Shown: positions 52,398-62,223, counted from the stretch's first letter. The stretch: 64,000 nucleotides of DNA from Pseudomonas sp. Os17 (GCF_001547895.1 NZ_AP014627.1:1801501-1865500), one strand, 5' to 3'. Program-made: numbers and translations. The notes: generated from the sequence alone by a model not told the origin.

Positions 52398-53228
52398 ATG
52401 GGCAGCATGCATCCCGTACAGGTGATTGCGGTGACCGGCGGCAAGGGTGGCGTCGGCAAGACTAATGTGTCAGTGAACTTGTCCCTGGCTCTGGCTGAGC
52501 TCGGCCGGCGGGTCTTGCTGCTGGACGCCGACTTGGGACTGGCCAACGTCGATGTCCTGCTGGGCCTGACACCCAAGCGCACCCTGGCGGATGTCATCGA
52601 AGGGCGCTGTGAGTTGCGCGATGTGCTGCTCCAGGGCCCCGGCGGTATCCGTATCGTCCCGGCCGCCTCCGGTACCCAAAGCATGGTGCACCTGAGTCCC
52701 GCCCAGCATGCCGGCCTGATCCAGGCCTTCAGCGACATCGGCGACAACCTCGATGTGCTGGTGATCGATACCGCTGCGGGTATTGGTGACTCGGTAGTCA
52801 GTTTTGTACGCGCGGCCCAGGAAGTGTTGCTGGTGGTCTGCGACGAACCGACTTCGATCACCGATGCCTATGCGCTGATCAAGTTGCTCAACCGCGACTA
52901 CGGCATGAACCGTTTCCGGGTCCTGGCCAACATGGCCCAAAGTCCTCAGGAAGGGCGCAACCTGTTTGCAAAATTGACCAAGGTCACGGATCGCTTTCTG
53001 GACGTAGCCTTACAATACGTCGGCGCAGTTCCCTACGACGAAAGCGTGCGCAAGGCCGTGCAAAAGCAGCGTGCGGTCTATGAAGCCTTTCCTCGTTCGA
53101 AGTGTGCATTGGCGTTCAAGGCCATCGCGCAAAAAGTCGATACCTGGCCGTTGCCGGCGAACCCACGCGGGCATCTGGAGTTTTTTGTCGAGCGCCTAGT
53201 GCATCAAACAGCGGGACCGGTGCTATGA
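52398..53228 (+). CDS. fleN: Flagellar number regulator FleN (FlhG), MinD-like ATPase
   Basis: A 276-residue ParA/MinD-family ATPase. The deviant Walker A is VTGGKGGVGKTNVSVNLSLAL at residues 12-32, and LLLDADLGLANVDVLLGL follows. Unlike most MinD relatives, the C-terminus ends without an obvious amphipathic targeting helix. FleN binds FleQ, inhibits its ATPase and limits flagellar number. ATG 52398 is chosen; ATG 52407 is also possible. A 118-bp gap separates it from flhF, with no clear promoter. It overlaps fliA by 4 bp. Confidence 0.96.
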   Translation: MGSMHPVQVIAVTGGKGGVGKTNVSVNLSLALAELGRRVLLLDADLGLANVDVLLGLTPKRTLADVIEGRCELRDVLLQGPGGIRIVPAASGTQSMVHLSPAQHAGLIQAFSDIGDNLDVLVIDTAAGIGDSVVSFVRAAQEVLLVVCDEPTSITDAYALIKLLNRDYGMNRFRVLANMAQSPQEGRNLFAKLTKVTDRFLDVALQYVGAVPYDESVRKAVQKQRAVYEAFPRSKCALAFKAIAQKVDTWPLPANPRGHLEFFVERLVHQTAGPVL

Positions 53229-53965
53229 CTGCCAGCGGCTACAACCTCTACAAGAAGTCGGCACGTGACAGCCAATATGAATTGATCGAGCGCTACGCGC
53301 CTCTGGTCAAGCGCATTGCCTATCACTTGCTGGCGCGGTTGCCGGCCAGTGTTCAGGTGGAAGACCTGATTCAGGCCGGAATGATCGGTTTGCTGGAAGT
53401 GTCGACCAAGTACGACGCGAGCAAGGGGGCGAGTTTCGAAACCTATGCGGGTATCCGTATCCGCGGGGCGATGCTCGACGAGGTTCGCAAAGGCGACTGG
53501 GCACCGCGTTCGGTGCACCGTAATACACGCATGGTCAGCGATGCCATTCGTGCAATTGAAGCTAAAACCGGTCGTGACGCTAAAGATCACGAAGTTGCGG
53601 CCGAACTTCAATTGAGTCTCGACGATTATTACGGGATTTTGAACGACACCTTGGGCAGCCGTCTGTTCAGTTTCGACGACCTGTTGCAGGACGGCGAACA
53701 TGAAGGGCTGCATGAGGATGGCGCCAGTGCTCATCTCGAGCCGTCACGGGACCTGGAGGATGAACGCTTCCAGGCTGCCTTGGCGGATGCGATTGCCAAT
53801 TTGCCGGAGCGCGAGCGACTGGTGTTGGCGCTGTACTACGACGAAGAACTGAATCTCAAGGAAATCGGTGAGGTCCTGGGGGTCAGCGAATCGCGGGTCA
53901 GCCAGTTACACAGCCAGTGCGCGGCCCGTTTGCGGGGGCGTTTGGGGGAGTGGCGAGCGCGCTGA
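53225..53965 (+). CDS. fliA: RNA polymerase sigma factor FliA (sigma-28)
   Basis: A 246-residue sigma-70 family factor for late flagellar genes. Region 2 has YAPLVKRIAYHLLARLPASVQVEDLIQAGMIGLLE, with SFETYAGIRIRGAMLDEVRKGDW at the -10 recognition part. Region 4 has LPERERLVLALYYDEELNLKEIGEVLGVSESRVSQLH. The matching promoters are at 24857 (fliC) and 27846 (fliS). ATG 53225 overlaps the fleN stop; upstream extension of the frame lies inside fleN and lacks similarity. Confidence 0.97.
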   Translation: MTASGYNLYKKSARDSQYELIERYAPLVKRIAYHLLARLPASVQVEDLIQAGMIGLLEVSTKYDASKGASFETYAGIRIRGAMLDEVRKGDWAPRSVHRNTRMVSDAIRAIEAKTGRDAKDHEVAAELQLSLDDYYGILNDTLGSRLFSFDDLLQDGEHEGLHEDGASAHLEPSRDLEDERFQAALADAIANLPERERLVLALYYDEELNLKEIGEVLGVSESRVSQLHSQCAARLRGRLGEWRAR

Positions 53966-53968
53966 CAG

Positions 53969-54020
53969 GCAGTGTGGGGACACTGCGATCGGGACCGGTA
54001 AGGCAAGCGCTGCGCCGGTC
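53969..54020 (+). terminator. Two hairpins after fliA
   Basis: First stem: GCAGTGT (53969-53975) with ACACTGC (53980-53986) around GGGG, perfect 7 bp. Second stem: GACCGG (53993-53998) with CCGGTC (54015-54020). Neither has a T tract, so factor-independent termination is uncertain, but both sit in the 165-bp gap between fliA and cheY. Confidence 0.4.
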
Positions 54021-54130
54021 TTGCAGTATGTGCTCCATGCAGTCGTTGTGTGTTATGCCGAATTGATTGAATGGCGCGTTCAGGTGCTGGATGCGTTTAA
54101 GACTGCTTGGAGGTCGAATTGGACAAGAAC

Positions 54131-54502
54131 ATGAAAATCCTCATCGTTGATGACTTTTCAACGATGCGGCGGATCATAAAAAACCTGTTGCGTGATCTGG
54201 GTTTCACCAACACGGTCGAGGCCGACGATGGCACTACCGCCATTCCGGTACTCAACAGCGGGAGCATCGACTTTCTGGTAACGGACTGGAACATGCCGGG
54301 CATGACCGGGATCGACCTGCTGCGCCACGTGCGTGCCGATGAAAAGCTCAAGCACCTGCCGGTGTTGATGGTGACTGCGGAAGCCAAGCGCGAGCAGATC
54401 ATCGAAGCTGCCCAGGCCGGCGTTAACGGCTATGTAGTCAAACCATTCACGGCTCAGGCGTTGAAAGAGAAGATCGAAAAGATCTTCGAACGCATCGGTT
54501 GA
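54131..54502 (+). CDS. cheY: Chemotaxis response regulator CheY
   Basis: A 123-residue single receiver domain. Acidic pocket Asp7-Asp8 ([18 protein letters not shown]), phosphoacceptor Asp52 in [13 protein letters not shown], the Thr in [13 protein letters not shown] and the Lys in [11 protein letters not shown] are all present. CheY-P binds FliM (43585) and changes rotation. ATG 54131 is the family-typical start. A very strong GGAGGT site lies 6 bp before TTG 54119, which would add four residues (LDKN), so initiation at TTG is possible. Confidence 0.96.
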   Translation: MKILIVDDFSTMRRIIKNLLRDLGFTNTVEADDGTTAIPVLNSGSIDFLVTDWNMPGMTGIDLLRHVRADEKLKHLPVLMVTAEAKREQIIEAAQAGVNGYVVKPFTAQALKEKIEKIFERIG

Positions 54503-54532
54503 TGTACGTAGCCATTCCGCCACGGGGGAGCT

Positions 54533-55321
54533 ATGGAGCATAACGAATCTTCACTGGGCGACTTTGAGTCGACCCTGAAAAAACATGCGCTGGAACTGGT
54601 CGAAAGCCTGGAAAAGGGCAAGTTCGGCGAAGCTGTGCAATTGATCCATGAGCTCAATCAGACCCGTGACCGCGGCCTGTATCAGGAAGTGGGCAAGCTC
54701 ACCCGCGAGTTGCATAGCGCGATCGTCAATTTCCAGATTGACCCGCACATGCCGCAAGCCGAGGAAGTTTCACAGATCACGGATGCCACTGAGCGCCTGT
54801 CCTATGTGGTCCGGCTCACGGAAGCCGCCGCCAACCGCACCATGGACCTGGTAGAGAGCAGCACCCCGCTGGTCAATGGCCTGAGCACTGAAGCCCAGGC
54901 CCTGAGCGCAGATTGGGGACGCTTCATGCGGCGCGAGGTCGGTGCTGAAGAGTTTCGCGAACTGGCGCGCCGGGTCGACAGTTTCCTGACGCGCAGCGAG
55001 CAGGAAACCCGCACCGTTTCCGGCCACCTTAACGACATTCTGCTGGCGCAGGATTACCAGGACCTGACCGGTCAGGTGATCAAGCGTGTGACCCAGTTGG
55101 TCACTGAAGTCGAAAGCAATCTGCTCAAACTTGTCTTGATGGCCAGCCAGGTCGATCGCTTCGCCGGTATCGAACATGACCGTGAATCGATCCTCGCGGA
55201 AAAAGATCCGCAAAAACATCTCGCCAAGGGTGAAGGTCCGCAGATTCATGCCGATAAACGGGAAGACGTTATGTCCGGTCAGGACGATGTAGACGATTTG
55301 CTTTCCAGCCTTGGATTCTAG
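54533..55321 (+). CDS. cheZ: Chemotaxis phosphatase CheZ
   Basis: A 262-residue helical phosphatase for CheY-P. The long hairpin helix contains LNDILLAQDYQDLTGQVIKRVTQLV near residue 168, with the catalytic Gln in DYQDLTGQ. The C-terminal CheY-binding helix DDVDDLLSSLGF is joined by a flexible, charged linker (about residues 215-250). GGGGGAGCT precedes the ATG. It lies between cheY and cheA. Confidence 0.96.
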   Translation: MEHNESSLGDFESTLKKHALELVESLEKGKFGEAVQLIHELNQTRDRGLYQEVGKLTRELHSAIVNFQIDPHMPQAEEVSQITDATERLSYVVRLTEAAANRTMDLVESSTPLVNGLSTEAQALSADWGRFMRREVGAEEFRELARRVDSFLTRSEQETRTVSGHLNDILLAQDYQDLTGQVIKRVTQLVTEVESNLLKLVLMASQVDRFAGIEHDRESILAEKDPQKHLAKGEGPQIHADKREDVMSGQDDVDDLLSSLGF

Positions 55322-55333
55322 GAGCACCCATTA

Positions 55334-57607
55334 ATGAGCTTCGGCGCCGATGAAGAGATCCTTCAGGATTTCCTGGTTGAGGCCGGCGAGATTCTAGAGC
55401 AACTGTCCGAACAACTGGTCGAGCTGGAAAGCCGACCGGACGATGCGGACCTGCTCAATGCAATTTTTCGCGGTTTTCACACTGTTAAAGGGGGCGCCGG
55501 CTTCCTCCAGCTCAATGAGCTGGTGGAGTGCTGCCACATCGCCGAGAACGTCTTCGACATCCTGCGCAAGGGTGAGCGACGGGTCGATTCGGAGCTGATG
55601 GACGTGGTGCTCGAGGCGCTGGACGCGGTGAACGGCATGTTCAGCCAGGTCCGTGAGCGCACCGAAATCACTGCTGCGACACCGGAACTGCTGGCCGCGT
55701 TGGCGCGTCTGGCCGAGCCTGCCGGTGCCGAACCTGCAGCGCCGGCGGTCGAAGAAGTGGCCGAAGTCGCTGCCGAGCCTGAGCCCGAGGCTGAGGCCCC
55801 ATCAGGGGATATCACCGATAACGAATTCGAACTCTTGCTCGACTCGCTGAATGCCGCCAAGGCCGACGCCGAGGCTGCGCCTGCTGCCGCACCGGTGGCC
55901 GAGGGCGAGCCTGCCAGCGATGAGATCACCGATGCCGAGTTCGAGTCCCTGCTGGACCAGCTGCATGGCAAGGGGCAGTTCGCTCCCGATGCCGTAGCTC
56001 CCGCAGCGCCTGCTGCTGCCGCTGGTGCTGCCGCGGCTGGCGACGAAATCACCGATGACGAATTTGAAGCCCTGTTGGACCAGTTGCATGGCAAGGGCAA
56101 CTTTGCCGTGGACGCACTGGAGTCAGCAGTGGCCGCGGTGCCTGCCGCGCAGGCGCCCAGCGCCGCAGCAGCCGGTAGCGACCTGATCACCGATCACGAA
56201 TTCGAATCCCTGCTGGATGAGCTGCACGGCAAGGGCAAGTTCTCTGAGGCCCCGGGTGCGGCGAAACCTGCAGCGGCAGTTGCCCCTGCTCCGGCTGCAG
56301 CAACCAGCGCCGCCGTCGCCAAACCCGTGGCCAAGAAGCCCGAAGCCAAGGCCGAAGCGCCGAAACCGGCTGCGGCTGCAGCGCCGGCACCGGCTCGTGC
56401 CGCAGCGGCGCCGCCAGCGGAAAAACCGGCCAGCGAAGCGGAAACCACGGTGCGGGTCGATACCGCGCGCCTGGACGAAATCATGAACATGGTCGGCGAG
56501 CTGGTGCTGGTGCGTAACCGTCTGGTGCGCCTGGGCCTGAACAGTGGCGACGAAGCCATGTCCAAGGCGGTGTCGAACCTGGACGTGGTGACTGCCGACC
56601 TGCAGACCGCGGTGATGAAGACCCGCATGCAGCCGATCAAGAAGGTGTTCGGGCGCTTCCCGCGTCTGGTTCGCGACCTGGCCCGGCAGCTCAAGAAAGA
56701 GATCAACCTGGAACTGGTGGGGGAAGAAACCGACCTCGACAAGAACCTGGTAGAGGCCCTGGCCGACCCGCTGGTGCACTTGGTGCGCAACGCGGTGGAC
56801 CACGGCATCGAATCGCCGGAAGAGCGCGAAGCCTCGGGCAAGGCCCGTGGCGGCAAAGTGGTGCTGGCGGCGGAGCAGGAAGGTGACCACATCCTCCTGT
56901 CGATTTCCGACGACGGCAAGGGCATGGACCCCAACGTTCTGCGAGCCATTGCCGTCAAGCGCGGCGTGATGGACAAGGACGCCGCCGACCGCCTGAGCGA
57001 CACCGAGTGCTACAACCTGATCTTCGCCCCGGGCTTCTCCACCAAGACCGAGATCTCCGACGTCTCCGGCCGGGGCGTGGGCATGGACGTGGTGAAGACC
57101 AAGATTTCCCAGCTCAATGGCTCGATCAACATCTACTCGACCAAGGGCCAGGGTTCGAAGATCGTCATCAAGGTGCCGTTGACCCTGGCGATCATGCCGA
57201 CCCTGATGGTGATGCTGGGCAACCAGGCGTTCGCCTTCCCGCTGGTCAACGTCAACGAAATCTTCCACCTCGACCTGTCCCGCACCAATGTGGTGGACGG
57301 CCAGGAAGTGGTGATCGTGCGTGACAAGGCATTGCCCCTGTTCTACCTCAAGCGCTGGCTGGTCAGTTCCGCCGCTCATGAAGAGCAGCGTGAAGGCCAC
57401 GTAGTGATCCTTTCGGTGGGCACCCAGCGGATCGGCTTTGTCGTCGATCAGTTGGTGGGCCAGGAAGAAGTGGTCATCAAGCCCTTGGGCAAAATGCTTC
57501 AGGGAACCCCAGGCATGTCCGGCGCCACCATTACCGGTGACGGCCGCATCGCTCTGATTCTCGATGTTCCGAGCATGCTCAAGCGTTACGCCGCACGGCG
57601 TATTTGA
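55334..57607 (+). CDS. cheA: Chemotaxis histidine kinase CheA with repeat-containing linker
   Basis: A 757-residue kinase. The P1 Hpt domain has His49 in [14 protein letters not shown]. Residues of about 130-370 are Ala/Pro/Glu-rich and contain four copies of an acidic-Leu motif, ITDxEFExLLDxLHGKGxF, starting at residues 160, 198, 239 and 285 (the first is degenerate at its end). I see no ordinary P2 CheY-binding domain. P3 dimerisation begins near 375 ([23 protein letters not shown]). The P4 ATPase has [13 protein letters not shown] and DDGKGMD. P5 is the CheW-like regulatory domain (about 610-757), ending with [21 protein letters not shown]. Confidence 0.96.
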   Translation: MSFGADEEILQDFLVEAGEILEQLSEQLVELESRPDDADLLNAIFRGFHTVKGGAGFLQLNELVECCHIAENVFDILRKGERRVDSELMDVVLEALDAVNGMFSQVRERTEITAATPELLAALARLAEPAGAEPAAPAVEEVAEVAAEPEPEAEAPSGDITDNEFELLLDSLNAAKADAEAAPAAAPVAEGEPASDEITDAEFESLLDQLHGKGQFAPDAVAPAAPAAAAGAAAAGDEITDDEFEALLDQLHGKGNFAVDALESAVAAVPAAQAPSAAAAGSDLITDHEFESLLDELHGKGKFSEAPGAAKPAAAVAPAPAAATSAAVAKPVAKKPEAKAEAPKPAAAAAPAPARAAAAPPAEKPASEAETTVRVDTARLDEIMNMVGELVLVRNRLVRLGLNSGDEAMSKAVSNLDVVTADLQTAVMKTRMQPIKKVFGRFPRLVRDLARQLKKEINLELVGEETDLDKNLVEALADPLVHLVRNAVDHGIESPEEREASGKARGGKVVLAAEQEGDHILLSISDDGKGMDPNVLRAIAVKRGVMDKDAADRLSDTECYNLIFAPGFSTKTEISDVSGRGVGMDVVKTKISQLNGSINIYSTKGQGSKIVIKVPLTLAIMPTLMVMLGNQAFAFPLVNVNEIFHLDLSRTNVVDGQEVVIVRDKALPLFYLKRWLVSSAAHEEQREGHVVILSVGTQRIGFVVDQLVGQEEVVIKPLGKMLQGTPGMSGATITGDGRIALILDVPSMLKRYAARRI
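55811..56242 (+). repeat. Four tandem motif repeats within the CheA linker
   Basis: Coding repeats of about 57 bp start at 55811, 55925, 56048 and 56186, with start-to-start distances of 114, 123 and 138 bp. Each encodes ITDxEFExLLDxL; copies 2-4 continue with HGKGxF. The spacers are Ala/Pro-rich. Copies 2-4 differ by conservative changes at the protein level and by many silent changes in DNA, which suggests selection on the peptide and not a recent DNA duplication. Confidence 0.9.
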
Positions 57608-57654
57608 TTCGGCGGGGAGGGGCGGTTGGCCTCGCCCCACCTAACGGAGTGTTT

Positions 57655-58770
57655 ATGGCAGTCAAAGTCCTGGTGGTGGACGATTCGGGTTTTTTCCGCC
57701 GCCGCGTCTCGGAAATTCTTTCAGCGGATTCGAATATCCAGGTCGTCGGTACGGCGACCAACGGTAAAGAGGCGATCGATCAGGCCCTGGCGCTCAAGCC
57801 GGACGTGATCACCATGGACTACGAGATGCCGATGATGGATGGCATCACCGCAGTACGGCATATCATGCAGCGCTGCCCGACGCCGGTCCTGATGTTCTCT
57901 TCCCTGACCCATGAAGGCGCTCGAGTGACCCTCGATGCGCTGGATGCCGGGGCCGTGGATTTCCTGCCGAAGAATTTCGAAGACATCTCGCGCAATCCCG
58001 AGAAGGTCAAGCAACTGCTGTGCGAGAAAGTCCACAGCATCTCGCGCAGCAATCGTCGTTTCAGCAGCTACAGCGCTCCGGCGCCGCAACCGGCTGCACC
58101 GGCTCCGACTCCGTCGAGCTTCGGCGGTGCGCGCCCGGCGCCAGCACCGGCTCCGGTCCGCGCTCCGGCAGCGGCTCCAGGTCCGGCATCGCCGGCGCCC
58201 AAGCGCAAGGCCTACAAGCTGGTGGCGATCGGTACGTCCACCGGTGGCCCGGTGGCCCTGCAGCGGGTCCTGACCCAGCTGCCGGCCAACTTCCCGGCCC
58301 CCATCGTGCTGATCCAGCACATGCCGGCGGCCTTCACCAAGGCCTTCGCCGAGCGTCTGGACAAGCTCTGCCGCATCAGCGTCAAGGAAGCCGAGGATGG
58401 CGACATCCTGCGTCCAGGCTTGGCGCTGCTGGCGCCGGGCGGCAAGCAGATGATGATCGACGGTCGTGGCGCGGTGAAGATTCTTCCTGGCGATGAGCGT
58501 CTGAACTACAAGCCGTGCGTGGACATCACCTTCGGTTCTGCGGCCAAGTCCTACAGCGACAAAGTTCTGGCGGTGGTCCTCACCGGCATGGGCGCCGACG
58601 GTCGCGAAGGCGCCCGCCTGCTCAAGCAGGGCGGCAGCGCGGTCTGGGCCCAGGATGAAGCCAGCTGCGTGATCTATGGCATGCCCATGGCCATCGTCAA
58701 AGCCAACCTGGCGGACGCGGTGTACAGCCTGGACGACATCGGCCGGCATCTGGTCGAGGCCTGTCTCTGA
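57655..58770 (+). CDS. cheB: Protein-glutamate methylesterase CheB
   Basis: A 371-residue protein. The receiver domain (residues 1-125) has phosphoacceptor Asp55 in [14 protein letters not shown] Pro/Ala-rich linker covers about 140-182. The methylesterase domain has the catalytic Ser in [17 protein letters not shown] near residue 193, His in [13 protein letters not shown] near residue 220 and Asp in [15 protein letters not shown] near residue 316. It demethylates chemoreceptors. ATG 57655 starts the domain; CGGAG is upstream. It overlaps motC by 1 bp (TGATG). Confidence 0.95.
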   Translation: MAVKVLVVDDSGFFRRRVSEILSADSNIQVVGTATNGKEAIDQALALKPDVITMDYEMPMMDGITAVRHIMQRCPTPVLMFSSLTHEGARVTLDALDAGAVDFLPKNFEDISRNPEKVKQLLCEKVHSISRSNRRFSSYSAPAPQPAAPAPTPSSFGGARPAPAPAPVRAPAAAPGPASPAPKRKAYKLVAIGTSTGGPVALQRVLTQLPANFPAPIVLIQHMPAAFTKAFAERLDKLCRISVKEAEDGDILRPGLALLAPGGKQMMIDGRGAVKILPGDERLNYKPCVDITFGSAAKSYSDKVLAVVLTGMGADGREGARLLKQGGSAVWAQDEASCVIYGMPMAIVKANLADAVYSLDDIGRHLVEACL

Positions 58771-59510
58771 TGGATGTGCTCAGCCTAATCGGGATCATCA
58801 TGGCGTTTGTCGCCATCATCGGCGGCAACTACCTGGAAGGTGGTCACCTGTCGGCACTGGCCAACGGCCCGGCCGCACTGATCGTGCTCGGCGGCACTAT
58901 CGGTGCGGCCTTGCTGCAGTCGCCGTTGAGCGCTTTCAAGCGAGCCATGCAGATCCTGGTGTGGATCCTGTTTCCGCCGCGGGTCGATCTGCCCGGCGGC
59001 ATCGACCGGGTGGTCAACTGGAGTCTGACCGCGCGCAAGGAGGGCCTGCTGGGCCTGGAAGGCGTGGCCGATGCCGAGCCGGACACCTATTCGCGCAAGG
59101 GCCTGCAGCTGTTGGTGGACGGCGCCGAGCCGGAAGCCATCCGCAGCATCCTCGAGGTGGATTTCTACACCCAGGAAAGTCGTGATATCGAGGCCGCCAA
59201 GGTCTTCGAGAGCATGGGCGGCTATGCGCCGACCATCGGCATCATCGGTGCGGTCATGGGGCTGATCCACGTCATGGGCAACCTGGCCGATCCGTCGCAA
59301 CTGGGCAGCGGCATTGCCGTGGCGTTCGTCGCCACCATCTACGGGGTGGCCAGCGCCAACCTGGTGTTGCTGCCGATCGCCGCCAAGCTGAAGTCCATCG
59401 CCCTGCGCCAGTCCCGTTACCGGGAAATGCTGCTCGAAGGCATCCTGTCGATCGCCGAAGGCGAAAACCCCCGCTCCATCGAGTTGAAGCTGCAAGGCTT
59501 CATGGACTGA
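58770..59510 (+). CDS. motC: Flagellar stator protein MotC (MotA family)
   Basis: A 246-residue membrane protein with four TM helices: about 2-22 (VLSLIGIIMAFVAIIGGNYL), 33-50, 150-170 (GGYAPTIGIIGAVMGLIHVM) and 182-205 (GIAVAFVATIYGVASANLVLLPIA). The GGYAPTIGIIGAVMG segment is a MotA/PomA/MotC signature. With MotD it forms the second proton-type stator of Pseudomonas, associated with swarming. Cytoplasmic loop 2 is charged for FliG contact. Confidence 0.95.
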   Translation: MDVLSLIGIIMAFVAIIGGNYLEGGHLSALANGPAALIVLGGTIGAALLQSPLSAFKRAMQILVWILFPPRVDLPGGIDRVVNWSLTARKEGLLGLEGVADAEPDTYSRKGLQLLVDGAEPEAIRSILEVDFYTQESRDIEAAKVFESMGGYAPTIGIIGAVMGLIHVMGNLADPSQLGSGIAVAFVATIYGVASANLVLLPIAAKLKSIALRQSRYREMLLEGILSIAEGENPRSIELKLQGFMD

Positions 59511-59512
59511 CT

Positions 59513-60397
59513 ATGGCTCGTCGTCGCCAGCAAGAAGAACACGTCAACCACGAACGCTGGTTGGTTTCCTACGCCGACTTCATCACCCTGCTGTTCGCGT
59601 TTTTCGTGGTCATGTACTCGATCTCCTCGATCAACGAAGGCAAGTACAAGGTGATTTCCGAGGCGCTGATCGGGGTCTTTACCGACTCCGATCGCAGCCT
59701 CAAGTCGATTCCCATCGGTGATGAGCGGCCCAAGACCGTGACCCCGGCCAAGCCTCTGGTCAAGGACAGCGAGCAGACCGACGCCGGGATTTCCGCTGGC
59801 AGCGATCCGCTCAAGAGCATCGCCGATGACATCAGCGCGGCCTTTGGCGATCTGATCAGCTCGAACCAGATGACCGTGCGCGGCAACGAGTTGTGGGTGG
59901 AGATCGAACTCAACTCCAGCCTGTTGTTCGGCAGTGGCGACGCCATGCCCAGCGACCAGGCGTTCACCATCATCGACAAGGTGGCGAAGATCCTCAAACC
60001 CTTCGACAACCCGATCCATGTCGAAGGCTTCACCGACAATCAGCCGATCCAGACCGCGCAATACCCGACCAACTGGGAGCTGTCCTCGGCTCGCTCGGCG
60101 AGCATCGTGCGCATGTTGGCGATGCAGGGTGTCAATCCGGCGCGGATGGCCTCCGTGGGCTATGGCGAGTTCCAGCCGGTGGCCAACAACGCCACTGCCG
60201 AAGGCCGGGCACGCAATCGGCGGGTGGTGCTGGTTGTGTCGCGCAATCTCGATGTGCGGCGCAGCCTGACCGGCACCGGCACCGCCAATGCAACACCGGA
60301 TGCGGCACTCAAGCGTGCTGGCACACAAACTGCACCAACCCCGGTCAAAACGCCGGTACAGGGAAGCGCCGTCAATTCTCCGTCACCCGCTTTATAA
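59513..60397 (+). CDS. motD: Flagellar stator protein MotD (MotB family)
   Basis: A 294-residue protein. The single TM begins with the ion-binding Asp22 in VSYADFITLLFAFFVVMYSIS. The periplasmic OmpA-like peptidoglycan-binding domain covers about residues 150-250: IHVEGFTDNQPIQTAQYPTNWELSSARSASIVRML, broken here by no unusual residue, then RARNRRVVLVV. The tail is Thr/Pro/Ala-rich. It starts 2 bp after motC. Confidence 0.95.
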   Translation: MARRRQQEEHVNHERWLVSYADFITLLFAFFVVMYSISSINEGKYKVISEALIGVFTDSDRSLKSIPIGDERPKTVTPAKPLVKDSEQTDAGISAGSDPLKSIADDISAAFGDLISSNQMTVRGNELWVEIELNSSLLFGSGDAMPSDQAFTIIDKVAKILKPFDNPIHVEGFTDNQPIQTAQYPTNWELSSARSASIVRMLAMQGVNPARMASVGYGEFQPVANNATAEGRARNRRVVLVVSRNLDVRRSLTGTGTANATPDAALKRAGTQTAPTPVKTPVQGSAVNSPSPAL

Positions 60398-60447
60398 CTT
60401 AGCGCTATGTCTCGCCCTGCTGTGGCCGGGCGGGAGGAACCAACCGA

Positions 60448-61236
60448 ATGAGAGTCTGGGCAGTCGCCAATCAAAAGGGTGGTGTTGGTAAAACCACCAG
60501 TTCCATCGCTTTAGCCGGCTTGCTGGCCGAGGCGGGCAAGCGCGTGGTTGTGGTCGATCTCGACCCCCACGGTTCCATGACCAGCTACTTTGGCTACGAC
60601 CCGGACAGCCTGGAGCACAGCAGCTACGATCTGTTCCTGCACAAGGGCAACGTGCCCCAGGACCTGCCGGGCCAGCTGCTGCTGGGCACCAGCCATGAAC
60701 ACATTTCCCTGTTGCCGTCGAGCACCGCCCTGGCCACCCTCGAGCGCCAGTCGCCGGGGCAGAGCGGCCTGGGCCTGGTGATCGCCAAGAGCCTGGCGCA
60801 GCTGTGGCAGGATTTCGACTATGCGGTCATCGACAGCCCGCCGTTGCTCGGCGTGTTGATGGTCAACGCCCTGGCGGCCAGCCAGCAGTTGGTGATCCCG
60901 GTGCAGACCGAACACCTGGCGGTCAAGGGCCTGGAACGCATGGTCAACACCCTGGCGATGGTCAACCGCTCGCGCAAGCAGCCACTGCCGTTCACCATTG
61001 TGCCGACCCTGTTCGATCGACGGACCCAGGCGTCCCTGGGCACGCTGCGGATCCTGCGGGACAAGTTTCCCGACGAAATCTGGCAAGGCTACATCCCGGT
61101 GGATACCCGCCTGCGGGACGCCAGCCGGGCAGGGGTCACTCCTTCCCAGTTCGATGGCAAGAGTCGCGGCGTACTGGCCTACAAGGCCTTGCTCAAGCAC
61201 TTGCTGGCCCAGCAGCTCGTGGCGCAGGTGGCTTGA
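60448..61236 (+). CDS. parC: ParA-family ATPase ParC, chemotaxis array positioning
   Basis: A 262-residue ATPase with deviant Walker A VANQKGGVGKTTSSIALAGLL at residues 5-25 and VVVVDLDPHGSMTSYFG. The location between motD and a CheW-domain protein in a polar-flagellate che locus is the place of ParC, which in Vibrio and Pseudomonas places chemotaxis arrays at the cell pole and divides them between daughters. GGAGG lies 9 bp before the ATG. parP follows after a 72-bp gap. Confidence 0.87.
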   Translation: MRVWAVANQKGGVGKTTSSIALAGLLAEAGKRVVVVDLDPHGSMTSYFGYDPDSLEHSSYDLFLHKGNVPQDLPGQLLLGTSHEHISLLPSSTALATLERQSPGQSGLGLVIAKSLAQLWQDFDYAVIDSPPLLGVLMVNALAASQQLVIPVQTEHLAVKGLERMVNTLAMVNRSRKQPLPFTIVPTLFDRRTQASLGTLRILRDKFPDEIWQGYIPVDTRLRDASRAGVTPSQFDGKSRGVLAYKALLKHLLAQQLVAQVA

Positions 61237-61308
61237 CGTGAAGGCTTATTCAAGTCGCCCGACGGCCTGGCCGATAACCTCCACAGGTCACTGTGTCGAG
61301 GTTTTCGC

Positions 61309-62223
61309 GTGGGTATCCTTATGAACCGTCCTCTGGATATCAAGAGCCGGCCCCAACTGGCGCTGCAGTCGTACCTGGACGCTTTGCTGCAGGACGCCAC
61401 CGAAGAAGAACTGGCTCCGGAGCCTGCCGTTGCGGTTGCCGTCGAGGTCACGCCGCCAGCTCCGCTGGTCACGCCCGAGGCCGGCACTGAAGTGTTGGAC
61501 GAGTTCCAGGCAGCAGTGCTGGAAGAGCAGGCGCGGGATGCGCTGATTCAGCAGCAGGCGGCTCCCGTCGCCCGGGTGGCGGAGTCGATGCCGGCGCCGG
61601 CCATTCTGGAAGCACCGCCGCCGGTGCTGACTTCGATTTCCCCCGTGGTGCCGATGCTTCAGGCGCTGGTGCCGCCGGTGGTCGAAGTGCACCTGCCACC
61701 CAGCAATACACCGCCTCCGGTCACCGGCAGCGACCGTCCCAGCTGGGCGGCAGAGCCTTTCGAATGCCTGTTGTTCGATGTCGCCGGGCTGACCCTGGCG
61801 GTGCCGCTGGTGTGCCTGGGGTCGATCTATTCTTTGGCAGGGCAGGAACTGACGCCGCTGTTCGGTCAGCCGGAGTGGTTCCTCGGTATCCTGCCGAGCC
61901 AGGCCGGTAACCTGAAAGTGCTGGATACCGCCCGTTGGGTCATGCCGGATCGTTACCGTGATGATTTCCGCCAGGGCCTGCAGTACGTGATCTCGGTCCA
62001 GGGCTATGAGTGGGGGTTGGCGGTGCATCAGGTCAGCCGTTCGTTGCGCCTGGACCCCAACGAAATCAAGTGGCGCAGTCATCGTGGCCAACGCCCGTGG
62101 CTCGCCGGCACCGTGATCGAACACATGTGCGCCTTGCTCGACGTGGCCGAACTGGCGGAGTTGATCGCCACCGGTGGTGCCAAGCAGCTGGCTATCAGTC
62201 AAGCGGCCCACAAGCCGAAGTGA
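61309..62223 (+). CDS. parP: CheW-domain protein ParP
   Basis: A 304-residue protein. Residues of about 25-140 are rich in Glu, Pro, Ala and Val and are probably disordered. From about residue 145 a CheW-like/AIF domain follows: FECLLFDVAGLTLAVPLVCLGSIYSL, then GQPEWFLGILPSQAGNLKVLDTARWVM. Family ParP links ParC to CheA and receptors and keeps the array polar. GTG 61309 has GAGG 7 bp upstream and is preferred; ATG 61321 is in frame. cheW follows. Confidence 0.85.
   Translation: MGILMNRPLDIKSRPQLALQSYLDALLQDATEEELAPEPAVAVAVEVTPPAPLVTPEAGTEVLDEFQAAVLEEQARDALIQQQAAPVARVAESMPAPAILEAPPPVLTSISPVVPMLQALVPPVVEVHLPPSNTPPPVTGSDRPSWAAEPFECLLFDVAGLTLAVPLVCLGSIYSLAGQELTPLFGQPEWFLGILPSQAGNLKVLDTARWVMPDRYRDDFRQGLQYVISVQGYEWGLAVHQVSRSLRLDPNEIKWRSHRGQRPWLAGTVIEHMCALLDVAELAELIATGGAKQLAISQAAHKPK

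Noticed and set aside
53102..53224. Upstream extension of FliA inside fleN
   Set aside because: Residues encoded there are an out-of-frame reading of fleN; ATG 53225 overlaps the fleN stop and begins the conserved sigma-28 N-terminus.
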